Below, piece by piece: positions 47,396 to 58,583 of a stretch of 64,000 nucleotides of DNA. The DNA comes from Larimichthys crocea (lineage: Eukaryota; Chordata; Actinopteri; Sciaenidae): NCBI RefSeq assembly GCF_000972845.2, contig NC_040017.1, forward strand, positions 1,014,642 through 1,078,641. The letters are read 5' to 3'. Within the stretch, counting starts at the first letter, position 1. Every line of letters starts with the position of its first letter. Under the pieces are notes generated by a model that was not told the DNA's origin, made no database searches, and worked only from the letters and a program-made list of their open reading frames with translations. The position numbers were made by a program, and so were the translations under genes.

Positions 47396-47869
47396 GAACC
47401 GGGAACACCCCAACCTTGATCAGAAGCGGAGAAAAGGAGTGCTGGCCCTCTGCTCTCACATTCATCAAGAGTGTGTGTTTGATCTCTCAGCCACATCACA
47501 CATGTGCCCTCCAATCAACCACTGCTGCCTCTAAGGCCCCCTTTGGCCTGCCTACACACAAACACACACACACACAAGTAGAAGGGAACGTCCCACACAG
47601 AACCCATTAGGACTTTTGATTAAATTTGAGTATAGCTCATGTATAAAGGCCACGGCCAGTACAGCTTCATTGGAGTGTGTGTGGTTGTGTGTGTACATGC
47701 ATGTACATGATGAAAAAAGAAAAGCAAAAATGAGCGACTGTAAAGCCTCCTAACCTTTGTAATATAGATCTTAACTGCTGCCAAGGGAGGTTAAAACCTA
47801 AAAGGGCTCCATAACACTTCATAACTCTGACCTAAATGAAACAACTACAACTCTGTAGCCATTAGTGTG
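47393..47869. other. Noncoding sequence
   Basis: Short CA and GT runs occur near 47558-47576 and 47675-47695. Otherwise nothing was recognised. Confidence 0.5.
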
Positions 47870-47901
<32 letters not shown>

Positions 47902-47916
47902 ACACACACACACACT
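47870..47916. repeat. (AC)n microsatellite
   Basis: About 47 bp of CA with two CG interruptions. Confidence 0.95.
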
Positions 47917-48274
47917 CAGTGTCTTTAGAAGTTGGCAAGGCAAGCAAGGTCATTAGGTTTATTTCCATTGGCAGAGAAGTGATTTTGGCAGGCACAGTCT
48001 GCCCGGCGACACTCAGGTTTATCAGAATAAACAAATATGACTGGAGGAGAGCGTCTCCCACATTAACGAATCACTCCAGTAAAAAAAAGGAGCATGGCTT
48101 GGGAGCAACTTAAAAACCAAACAGTGTGTCATTTTGGGGAAACAGAGACCACTGTGCAAAGACAGAAGTCAACAAGTGACTGACTGATACCATGAATGAT
48201 GAGACAATTCCATTCAACTTCATCAGCATGCATGCAGGACCCTGCAACTGGCACACCTTTAGGCAGCCTTCATT

Positions 48275-48637
48275 AGGGTTGCAAAATTCCAGGATGTTGT
48301 TGAAGTTGGAAACTTCCCATGGGAATTAAGATGAATTTATGGGAATTAAGAGGGATTTATGGGAATAAACCAGGTTGGCCCTTAAAAGGGAACTTGAGTA
48401 TAGTTGGGGAAAATATATTTTAGCATAATCTTGACTAAAACAACCAGACACAGGTACAGTACACTTGAATAGCTGCTATTTCTCAATCACATGCACATTG
48501 CACTGCTTACTGCAGGGCTGTTGAGGCCACGCCCCCTACCTGCACAGGTGATTTCTGTACCTGGACCACACTTTAGAGCCCAGAGCACACAGAGACTATT
48601 CACCGGAAACTTTCCTTCATTTGAAACCCTATGTTAA
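48275..48637 (-). mobile_element. Family C hAT-like element, copy 2 (inverted relative to copy 1)
   Basis: It starts 'TAGGGTTGCAAAATTCC' and continues with 'GAAGTTGGAAACTTCCC' and repeated 'TTATGGGAATTAAG' units. The 188-bp core at 48410-48597 matches 34271-34458 in reverse complement with about two differences. Beyond 48600 it passes into 'CCGGAAACTTTCC', which may be the other terminus after deletion of the section at 33990-34270 of copy 1. There is no transposase frame, and the right boundary is approximate. Confidence 0.72.
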
Positions 48638-48691
48638 AATGCTGATGTCATGGTGCTCCATGATAACACTTAGCATACAGTACATACATAC

Positions 48692-48729
48692 AATACATTT
48701 TCATCATGAAGTCATGATGAAAATGTATT
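48692..48729. repeat. Perfect 18-bp palindrome with a 2-bp spacer
   Basis: The left arm at 48692-48709 is AATACATTTTCATCATGA. The right arm at 48712-48729 is its exact reverse complement, and the spacer is AG. It would form a tight hairpin or cruciform. It lies about 55 bp beyond family C copy 2. Confidence 0.95.
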
Positions 48730-49649
48730 AAGATATGGTACAGATAGCTGTAATCACTAGGATTATCCAGAGTGAGATGACTGACCTCTTAATACTCAGG
48801 GTGGACTTAATAACAGAAACACCTGTGCAATATGTAACATGTACAATACATATAACGTGTCCGTGTTATTCCTTGTATGAGGTAGGGTTAGAGATCAGAC
48901 ATTTACAGGACAATAAAACAGCTCACTTACATAGTTCTTGAGCAGGGTTTCAGATACTTGGAGTTCACCCTGATTTAATCGACGTGCACATTGTTTTAAT
49001 CAGGCAAGCTTGTTTGCTTGAGAAGTATGTCCCTAAATAAACTGTACATAGTGTGTTTTGTGGGCAGGCAGATTTTTTTGGAAAAACATTTTTTATAATA
49101 ATAAAAATCAAATCTGAAACTATCTGCATGGCCAGCAACTGGAGATAAATGAGAAAATAAGTTTCTTTTGTTGACATGTCTGTCTTTATTTTGGTAGCAG
49201 TTAGTGGTGAGAGGAAAGAGATGAAGAGCTGAGACAAATCAAATAACCAAATCATCATATTTCATGAAAAAGTACACCACATTTAAATCCACAGCTTCTA
49301 AACTGTGATTTTATCATTCTTTGTGTTTTTTCTTTGATCATGAATCATCAATGAGCTGAGAAATTCTATTTTACCTATAACCTGCCTGACACACAAGTGA
49401 GTAATCCACAGCGCCCTGTTTTATTTTGTACAGGCGGGGTGAGTGTTGGGGTGTGGGGTCAGATCTCCACATATAAAAGGGGGCTCGTGTTGGAGCCTTT
49501 ATGAGATGAGCCCTTCCTCTGAACTTGTGCTGCTGGAGCATGTAACAGGAAGAGAAATGACCTGCTTCCTGTCCAATTCATGTGGTTCAGAAATGTCCAG
49601 CGAATATAAATGAGCTAATTGTGGCTTTTTGATGCCGAACCTTATGAAG

Positions 49650-49651
<2 letters not shown>
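48730..49651. other. AT-rich noncoding sequence
   Basis: No gene was recognised. A TATA-like site at 49472 is listed separately. Confidence 0.5.
49472..49480 (+). promoter_or_regulatory. TATA-box-like site
   Basis: TATAAAAGG, a full match to the strong TATA consensus, is preceded by a G-rich stretch (49436-49458). No initiator, downstream exon or long frame supports a gene, and the first downstream ATG frame closes after two codons. Confidence 0.2.

Positions 49652-49692
<41 letters not shown>
49652..49692. repeat. (TG)20 microsatellite
   Basis: A pure tract of about 41 bp of TG. Confidence 0.97.
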
Positions 49693-49693
<1 letters not shown>

Positions 49694-50665
49694 GTGCTTG
49701 TATGTTATTCTTCTGAGCTCATAAAGCATTTCTTGTAGTCGTTAGTTGGGGTTAGATAAAGGCGAGCAAATCCAAGAAGAGTGGAAAGGCAGGGTATTAA
49801 TTATACTAAATGGAGAAAGATGGTGCTGAGTTCCCAATAGTGAACAGTAATAATACACATGTGCACCAGGCACGAAATGCTCAATCACACTAAACTTTTG
49901 CAAGCAATTTTTTTTTAGCTCCTGCATTCACTATTCCAAGTTTCTGATCATAACCCAACCCTGGTTGTCATTATATCAGACTGTATCTACACCATGCACA
50001 CACACACTGTGGAACAATAGTGCTGCTGCGTCAGACACAGTTCCTATTGGAGATTGGACTGTTCCCAGCTTAGCACCTCCGCAGCAGATGCCCAATCATC
50101 CTAATATAACAGCAGGAACAGAACAACACAGTGGCTGAGGCCTCAGATTAGAACTATCTGCATCCCAGAGGATTAAGCACGGCGGCAACGCAACAAAAAC
50201 TAATACGAGCAAGATGAGGTGAGATTTAGTGATGTGTGGCACTGCAAAACAAGTTATACAGCTGGCACCTGCACAAGTGGACAAGCAGCATGTGATCATT
50301 TTAGTAAAAGCATGCAATTGAATTTTCCTTTTTTTTTTTTTTTTTTTTGTTTTTTAATTGATGCTTTATCCATTTATCCATGATGATTTCTGAAATATAT
50401 CTCCCAAAGTAAGATAACAGAGGAAGAACCCCAAAATTTAAAGGATGTATGAGGCGGTGTGGGGGGCTGAAGCTGAGCGGATGAACTGTATTATGGTTAA
50501 GAAAGAAAAGTAAAGAAAACAACACCTTTACAAATTCACCTCAGCACAAGAAACATATTTGACCTATTAGATAGACCTTGTAGTTGCTGACTTCAAACTC
50601 CCTCAACTTCACCCTTTTCTTTCTAGAGTCAAGGTGAAACTACAGTGGCTATAAAAAGCACTAAA
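49693..50665. other. Noncoding sequence without recognisable genes
   Basis: A T20 run lies at 50329-50348. No gene or RNA was recognised. Confidence 0.5.
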
Positions 50666-50822
50666 GGCCCCATAGCGGGGCCGTGTCTAGTTTGTCTGGT
50701 CTTGGCTACTGTAGAAACATGGTGGACTCTGTGGAAGAGGACCTGCAGCATCTGTAGATATAAAAGTCTCATTCTAAGATAAGAAAATAGAGCCTACTAT
50801 ATCTCACACACCGGACCTTTAA
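50666..50822 (-). mobile_element. Family A MITE, copy 6 (inverted, internally deleted)
   Basis: The plus-strand right end is 'CACACACCGGACCTTTAA'. Read on the minus strand it begins 'TTAAAGGTCCGGTGTGTGAG' and passes through 'TTATCTTAGAATGAG' and 'TTTTATATCTACAGATGC'. It continues through 'AGGTCCTCTTCCACAGAGTC' and 'CATGTTTCTACAGTAGCC', in the same order as the other copies. The section between the 'GGCAGAAATGG' and 'CCTTAAAATGAG' blocks is shortened, and no opposite terminus is evident. Confidence 0.8.
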
Positions 50823-51403
50823 AGTGACGGTAACCTACATCACTGCTCACCGCTCATCATACTTACATGAACATTATTTAAAATAAATGATTATGAGCTG
50901 ACTTTTAACAAATTGCTATTAATGAACTTATTAAATCAAATCATGTATATATATGTCTATTTTAATAAACTAATAAACCTCACAGATTGCACCTATTTAT
51001 GGAACTGAACCTTTTAGAAATGTCACATCAGAAGCTCATTCTGAAAAAAAAACTTTCTTAGGAAACTTGACTTTTGAGATTAGATATAAAATGTATTTAA
51101 CCGACACTGTTTCAAATGCATGCACAGTTGCACCCTTAATATGAAGTTCACTTCTTCTGTGTTACTATAACGACATGCAGGAGTGTTTACATGACACAGA
51201 TTTGTCAAGAACCCTTTATGGAGTTGTTTATTTGGTTTGGTATACCATAGGAACCAAATGATTACAGTCTGGTGTGTGTGTGGAGCATAAATTCAAGTAG
51301 CAAGGAGCAAATTGTGGGTTCCTTAATGAAAGTCCATCTGTTAGGTCAGGTTAACTCATGTAGCTAGCATCATGGTGGAGGCTAAAGGATGATTACTTTA
51401 CTC

Positions 51404-51405
<2 letters not shown>
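50823..51405. other. AT-rich noncoding sequence
   Basis: Nothing recognised. Confidence 0.5.
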
Positions 51406-51448
<43 letters not shown>

Positions 51449-51483
51449 ATATATATAGATATATATACACACACACACACAAC

Positions 51484-51516
<33 letters not shown>
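51406..51516. repeat. Compound (TA)n / (CA)n microsatellite
   Basis: About 60 bp of TA with short interruptions passes directly into about 50 bp of CA, itself interrupted by AACCCC. The two motifs join without unique sequence. Confidence 0.96.
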
Positions 51517-51518
<2 letters not shown>

Positions 51519-52523
51519 ATTTTACACAAGATTTTCACAGAAAGAGGCCAACGGTGTAAATTTATCCTAACCTAAGCAGAATGTCTAAGTGAATTCGAGC
51601 CTCACCTTGATTGTTTTTGTTCACAGATGGAGTGCTGCCCTTGTTGCCCTTTGGTAATTGTTTGACAGTGATTGAGTTTTCAGCAGACAGTGAAAGGAAG
51701 GAGGAGTTTTTTTCTGTATGTGTGTAAAGTGAGGTCATTTCAGATTGCATAAACTCAAACACATCATTGCAGTTTCAAAACTCAAAGTACTGTGAATTCA
51801 GTCACAGCTCTCCTGCATGTGCACCAAGCTAGCATCAGCTAACTTTTATCTGCCGTGTTAACATCCAGGGCCACTGTCAGATTGACAGTTGTGTCCAATG
51901 TGAAGCAAAACGACTATCTAAAGAGAAACATTATCTTTTCCCCCTCCTCCTCTTGTTCGGTCTCTGACCTTCTGCAAGGAAGGATCATCCCACCGTCTGG
52001 CACAGTTTGCCACAGAAGCAGGATTTATGAAGGGGAAATTGCAACTGGCAAATGGGTAGGGAAGGGGAAAAAAGCCCCCCCCCCCCCCGGAGGCAGAAGA
52101 GACGGGATAGAGAGAGGAAGGGACAAAGGCAAATATTTGACAAGGACACAGGAGGACTAATAGTTGGATATGACCTTCTGGTGAACCTTCATTTTCGTCT
52201 TTAGAAGGCAGCAGTCTATGATGAGAAAGCCTCTTACCCCCAACAAATAGGTAATGAGTGGTAATGAGAGACAATGAGTAAGAGAGGGAGAGAAAGGGGA
52301 GGGGAGGAAGATGCAGATAATGTAAGCCAGACACAGACAGAGAAATTACAGAGGAACAGAGAGGGGAAGAGAGAGCAAGGGCAGCTGCAGCAGGGCTGAA
52401 AGTGAAGCTGAGAAGGTGCCGGGCTGCGGAGGGAGCATCCAGGGAGTTGGGTGACGAGAAACACTGTCCGTTTGTGGCCACTGATAATACTTTCCATTCT
52501 AGCTGGCTCTATGTGGGGGTCTG

Positions 52524-52524
<1 letters not shown>
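51517..52524. other. Noncoding sequence with a C run and purine-rich tract
   Basis: A C run lies at about 52076-52088 and a purine-rich tract at about 52261-52400. The longest open frame in the window (187 codons, minus strand, 51918-52481) lies here. It reflects the pyrimidine-rich strand (Ser, Leu, Pro) rather than a gene. Confidence 0.5.

Positions 52525-52565
<41 letters not shown>
52525..52565. repeat. (TG)20 microsatellite
   Basis: A pure tract of about 41 bp of TG. Confidence 0.97.
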
Positions 52566-52569
<4 letters not shown>

Positions 52570-55500
52570 AGGCCCTGTGCGAGCTGCTGATTCCCCTGAT
52601 TGCAGGCTGGCGCCCTGCTGGCGAGCCCCCGCACACTGAAATTAAATCCACTCTGCTCCGTTATAAATTATAATGCTTTACAAACAGCACCCCCACCAGG
52701 GAACCCAGGAGGGGGGGAGAGAGGAAGAGAGAGAGAATGCATGGTGTCAGAGAGGAAGACGAAGGTAGGACTGGAGGTGGACGAATATGAAAATGTGCAA
52801 AGAAGACAGAAGAAGATGGTTACTAAAATAATAAAAATAATAATAAAAAAAGACATTACCTTTTAGGGACTTTTTAATGCAGAATTTAAGACCCAACTTA
52901 AATAAAACACAGCTGGCCTTTTAAGCAATTGAACGCAGCCTAACAATAAAGCAGTGGTGAACAAGAAGAGATAAAAAAATAATTAAATCAGGAAAGTCAA
53001 GAAAGAGACATAATTATACTTAAAACCAAGAGTTCATCTCTCAATGAAGTGCCCTAATTTTAGATTACAGACTCCAGGCGTTACCTTAAAACGAAAAAGG
53101 AAAATGAAATGAGGTGAAATAAACAGGAAGAGAGAGAGAGATACAGCAAGGATGTGTGCAGAGGAGATAAAAAAAAAGTGAAAGAAAGGCTCTGATAATG
53201 TTGGGTGGGCAGGGAGGGGGATGAAAGCCTCAGCTAAATGGACCTTCTGGTGCCAGTGAGGCAGCGTGTCGTACTGATATCCAGCTAGACTGGCACCACA
53301 TGCCTGTGGTGGGCAACGGAGGGCTAATATGTCTAACCTACAGCTCGGGTGGAGGATGATAACCTGTTAGCGTGGTGCCAGGCTTCTTCAAGCCAAAGGG
53401 GGAAGAGATGGAGAGACGGAGATAGTCGGTGTCACCACTGTTTTTTTTTAAAGGTTTGTAGTATATGTTTGGAACTGGTGTGTAGTTACTAAATACTTAC
53501 ATTAATTAAGTATTACATTACTAATACAAAAATATCAAAATATGAAAATATGACCTGGAGACTGATAATCATTAGTTTGAATATTCAATCACACTGTAAT
53601 GCAATGTGACTTTAACTGTTACTGTGAGGCACAGAGCCCCTTACTTTTCAGCTTTTAACTGCTTTGAACTTTAAACTATATTTAATATATATTTTTAAAT
53701 GTTTATATTTTCATTTTACTTATGTTCCTATTATTGTGTTTTGTGTTTTTTCTTTTTTTCTTATCATTGTTGTGTAAAGGGATAAGGCATCAAAGTTCAT
53801 ATTTATTGCAGCTATATTTTATTGTACAGGTGTTCATGATATTGGATCCACATCCTGTATCCGATCAAACTAACTGAATAATAGCCAACGTATTGAAAAG
53901 ACATTGACGATCTATCATCTTATTTCTAGTTAAGGACCTCTTCATTGGCCTAGCGGTAGCTGTAAACGGCAGACTGTTTTTGGAACAGAAGGCCTATTCT
54001 CCATCCCAGCAGGGGGTTGGGTCATGTGTGGCCGTCTACATTGTCTGCCAATCAAACATGAGATTCTGACGCCTTGAACAAAACTCTGCCTTACTTCCGT
54101 TAACGCCTAAACACAAAGCCCGGATCAGTGATACAGGACCCAGCTGTCAGTACCACCTACAAGGCCTGTCAGCCTGCGTTTAGGCAGCAGGAAACATGGC
54201 CACACACGTCTACTGTCATCACTGTTAATGCGGACCAGGACTGATGGCCATAAAAGACAGACAGTTAAAGTGTGTGCTCACAGTGGAAGCATAGAAGTCG
54301 ACGGATCACTGTCTACTTGTGTGAGAGACTTCACAGTCAAACTGTGCAGTTTTGGTACAGTTTGTTGAGTTGACATGTGATCAAACAGTTGGACACATTA
54401 GCAAAATGAAACTAGGTCTGAGCTTATTGTCATCATGAGCAGTCGATGGAACTGTTTTCCAATCCTGTGCAGTATCTCTGGGAATTATGTTTCTATTGAA
54501 CAACTCAGCAGCACATGATTTATTTCCAATGCCAATGTTAAGTGCAAATGCAGGGAGTGGTGTGACCTTGATTTAGTGTGCTGAAAAGGTGGAGGTTGGG
54601 TTGCTGGACGGGCATTTAGCATAAGTGACCTTCATGCAGTGTTCATTACAATTAAGTATGGCCTTTTTTAAAATCTGTATTTTATAACCATATTCTTACC
54701 ATGAGGAACTATTACTGAAATAAAAACAGTTGCACTGAAAGTTAAAAAAGATGCCAAGTCTAAATGATGATGAGGAACATTCTGATACACACACAGAGCA
54801 GTGTGAAGTTGGTAGAAATCCACCAGCATACACAAAGACAGGCAGAACAGAGAAAAGCTTCCGTCTATCCTAAATGCAAACTCAGGTCTGGATCAAATTG
54901 GACCTGTTTTACCTGAAGAGATCAGAAAGCAAAGGTGACAGCTGGGATCAGTACCAGCAAGTCTCAAACACACCACAGCAGAAAAAAGAGACATCAGCTG
55001 TCATGAAAATCAGGATAAACAGAAAGAAAGAGACAAAGAGGGAAGGTTCAATACGACTTGACAGTAACATTTGCGTTTGCAAGTTCAAAGGCGATGTTCT
55101 CGGGCAGCATCTAGCAGGTTATGACAATAATCCAGAGGCAAGTACTTCACAAGAGAGATGCAACAACAGCAAACTGTAGACTGAAGACACTACCGGAGTT
55201 TCTTCAAGCATCTCTGCAGCATTTAGGCATCCATTAAACACCCAGTGAATCAGCTCTTCAAAACACATGGACAGTGATGGATCAGGCCCCCCTTCATGAT
55301 CTTTTTGATTTCATTATGGGCCTTCAAAGTTACAGTGGGTGGATACAATAGAACATATAAAAATAATTATAATTAATAAAAACTATGCAATTTTCTTGGG
55401 GTTCACCTCCATGGTACTAAGTGAATAATTTTTTAACACTGAATTTGCTGGCTGAAGAAAATGTAGACAGTGTCTGTCCGTTCAGCAACCTGTAATTTTG

Positions 55501-57885
55501 GTCAGAAATCTGGAAAAATATATCTTCCTGCATCAAATGGACACTAGTCACTGCTCCTTTTACAATGTTCTTCTTGGTGACAGAACATCTTGTCCATCAG
55601 GATCTTTCTCCAGACTGTAAATCAGTCCTGCCTTTATTGTAAGGGAAACAGAGTGAAGAACTGGGCCAGCATACAATCCAAAATAGTAACAGTTAAGTGC
55701 ACCAGCTGTCCAATCAGCTGGCTTCTGTTCCCCCTCCCAGCCAATTACAATGTGATGGGGGCTTGAGCAAACAAAGCATTATGGGTCGGTTAAGCCTTCC
55801 TCTCATCTCCAGGAGTTTGCTGTCGCTTTTCCTGAGGCGCACACACAACATCTGCAAACACCTGATAGGCCTGAGTAGTGGCCTTCAGTCCCTTTGGTTG
55901 CCCAGGTTAAATTGTTACCACCTTTCTCTAATCCCGACTCTGACAATTAACTGTACAGCTGAGCACTTCAAAGCCGTCAACAGCCAAAGGGGTTAACCCA
56001 GACGCTCCCAGAGATTTGTTTTTGATTTTACTGAGATCCCCAGACACTTTCATCTTTGGCCCTCGCTCCTTCTTCCTCTTTAAATCCCAGAGGGCTAGCC
56101 GAGGGCAGGGGGAGTCGCAGCTAATTTTGCTAAATTCACTGTGATATTTGAAGGCTAATTTTTGAGTTCCCACAAGGTTATCAATACAAACAAAAAGAGT
56201 GTGAAATGTAATCAGGAGAAAAAATATGGTGTCTATTTGTGTTTGCAAAGCAAACAATATATAGCTCGGTGGGAAAGAAAATATTTTACTATGAAAGCTG
56301 AGTGTGGGCTGCTTGACATATATAGAAGTTGGTCAAAAGAACAAATTTGAGTGCTCAAAATGTTTAATTGGTGTCACAAAATACGACCTTAGTTGCTTAC
56401 TTAATCTTTAAGTTTGAGTGGTTTCTGGATGAATACGTAGCAGAATATTACCAAAACGCACCATGGCATTTCTACTTAATATCTCTACTCATAAACAAAT
56501 CAGATCTTTTGTATGCTTGTTTTTCAGATTTTAACAATGGAAAAAATAGGAGTAAGATTTTAATACTTTTTTCAGGAAGAGAGAATCTTTGGGTCTATCT
56601 ACCTCCATTAGTCTCCCAGCCAGTCTTTTGACACTTCAAACATTCTGTGCTGTACATGTTGTTGGGCTTTGCCACCTTTTCCACGTCTCTGCCACTTACT
56701 GTGTTCGCTGTACTGGGCACTACCAGCCCGGTCCCTTCAGCTCTGTCAATTTTAAGTGAATGTATGTATATCAGGGGTGGTAGATTACTTGATGTGTGTG
56801 TCGGTTGGGGGTAATAGTGTGTTAAGAGCTAGTCCTCCATGCAGCCTGCCCCTCCTCTATCCCCCAACAGTCTCCCCTGCAGCGTCTCAGCAGGAACTGG
56901 AGCAAATGCGTTTAGGAATTAAGACTGGGGAATGGCCTGAGGTGCGTGTGTGTGTGTGTGTGTGTTTGTGTGTATATGCGTGTGTCTCTGCACATGTGGG
57001 TGTGTATTATCGTGGAGTTGTGCTGCTCTTTTGCGGCGCGCCAGCTCCTGCCGGCTGCCCCAGGATGTGGCCTGTCACTTCACATAGCTGCTGATGAGCC
57101 ACACAAGTGTCAGGAAAGGTGAAGACGGAGATAACACCATCACACACACAGACACACACACTAGTGAGATCTGAGGGAAAAGGCAGGCGATGCTGCCTAC
57201 ATGTGGGGTGGAGATGTTAAGAGTTGATTCAAAAGATGAAACCTCATTGTGAAGGTTTCGATGATGACGCAATACTATCCAGCCTCATATCCCACAAAAC
57301 TATGACTCAGCATAAGCAGGGAGGAATAAAAACAAAAGATTGAAGAAAAAAAGAAGAACCCACTCAACTTTCTTGGATGTCATTATGAATCTAAGTCTGG
57401 CTCCAGTCCCACTCAACAGTTCTTCTTTTTCTGCTACTGTTTATTGTTCAATGATATTGTAATACTGTGAATGGAAAATAACAGGAGACACAAGTGTTTC
57501 TGATCAATCCTGGGACTGCTTGCTGATATCAGAGAAGAACACAGAAAACCACCTGAGCTGACCGCATAGGACGAAGCCCACCTGCATCTCATTTACAGCC
57601 AACCTCAATACATGTACGTGTATCAGCAGAAGAAGACTTCTTTAAATCCCAAATCCAACAGACTCTGTCGATAAAGTAAGAGGACACTTTTCTTTCCCCA
57701 AGTACACGAGCCACACACTTATCCTTTTCTACTCCCGTGTCCTCTGTCTTCTGAACAACCAAGCATAGCTGATGTTAAGTGCCATGCTATAAGCTGGAGC
57801 AGCTTTAGAGCGCCCGTGGCTCTGTGCAGCACCCAGAGGCTCCATATGCTGCTGAGCAACATCACAGAGCACCGACGCCAAGGCA
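52566..57885. other. Noncoding sequence without recognisable genes
   Basis: Short purine tracts occur near 52710-52735 and 53131-53145, and a short GT run near 56945-56965. The frames at 54874-55179, 55697-55996 and 56756-57094 have no recognised domain. The stretch 55850-56170 is repeat-free and of balanced composition and could be regulatory, but nothing specific supports this. Confidence 0.45.
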
Positions 57886-57894
57886 AACACACAC

Positions 57895-57950
<56 letters not shown>
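57886..57950. repeat. (AC)n microsatellite
   Basis: About 65 bp of AC with CG interruptions near both ends. The minus-strand 125-codon frame over it is a repeat translation. Confidence 0.97.
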
Positions 57951-58512
57951 TTTGTACAGGCACATTTTTTAATTTTTTTTATTAGGTGATTACAGAGTCC
58001 TAAATTAGCTATAATTGCTACATATGAAAAAATAATCAAAAATAAAGTTTTTGTTTGTAAGGAAGTGCTAACTCCCTCACTGTGTGCTGTATACAATTTT
58101 AATTGTTGAACTGATTTGCTATGTTGGATGATAAAGTGAGCATAGTCATATTAGTTAAATGTAATCATAAAAACAATGAAATGAGGAATAGTACAAGACA
58201 GACAATGTGGTTTTCACCTATTTCCAGTCCTTTGTGCTTCTGGGCATGGGCTTAAAGAGGGAGCACGCCTCTATAGGTACTCTTTATGAAGACTAAATGG
58301 AGGTGGGGTATTGTTTGGATTGGAAGATGGAATGAGTGGAAATCATTACTTTGATAAGAGAATAAAAGTCAACCTGTTTTTCGGCACACCTCCTGGCCAG
58401 CGTGATGTTTTTGCGATCCTGCATCTCACATTGTTGTTGCTATTTATATAGTAATAAAAAAAAAGTTTTATTATTCTATTATCAAACTTTATAATTCTTA
58501 ATTTTCCTTTTT
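57951..58512. other. AT-rich noncoding sequence
   Basis: Nothing recognised. Confidence 0.5.
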
Positions 58513-58583
58513 TGTTATGTAAAGCACTTTTTCTTTTTTTGACATATCTACATGAAAGATGCCATATAAACAATATTTATTGT
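58513..58583 (+). mobile_element. LINE- or hAT-type 3' tail remnant
   Basis: The phrase 'GTTATGTAAAGCACTTT' followed by 'GAAAGATGCCATATAAACAA' and TATTTATTGT has the form of the common vertebrate tail 'GTAAAGCACTTT...RRTGCTATATAAATAAA'. Only the tail is present and its family cannot be fixed. Confidence 0.45.

Noticed and set aside
47023..47514. 163-codon minus-strand frame
   Set aside because: Most of it is Thr-His and Cys-Val from the AC and GT microsatellites and Gly from the C run.
51918..52481. Longest open frame in the window (187 codons, minus strand)
   Set aside because: It lies on the pyrimidine-rich complement of a GA-rich and G/C-run stretch. The translation is low-complexity Ser/Leu/Pro/Gly with no domain, and stop-poor composition explains the length.
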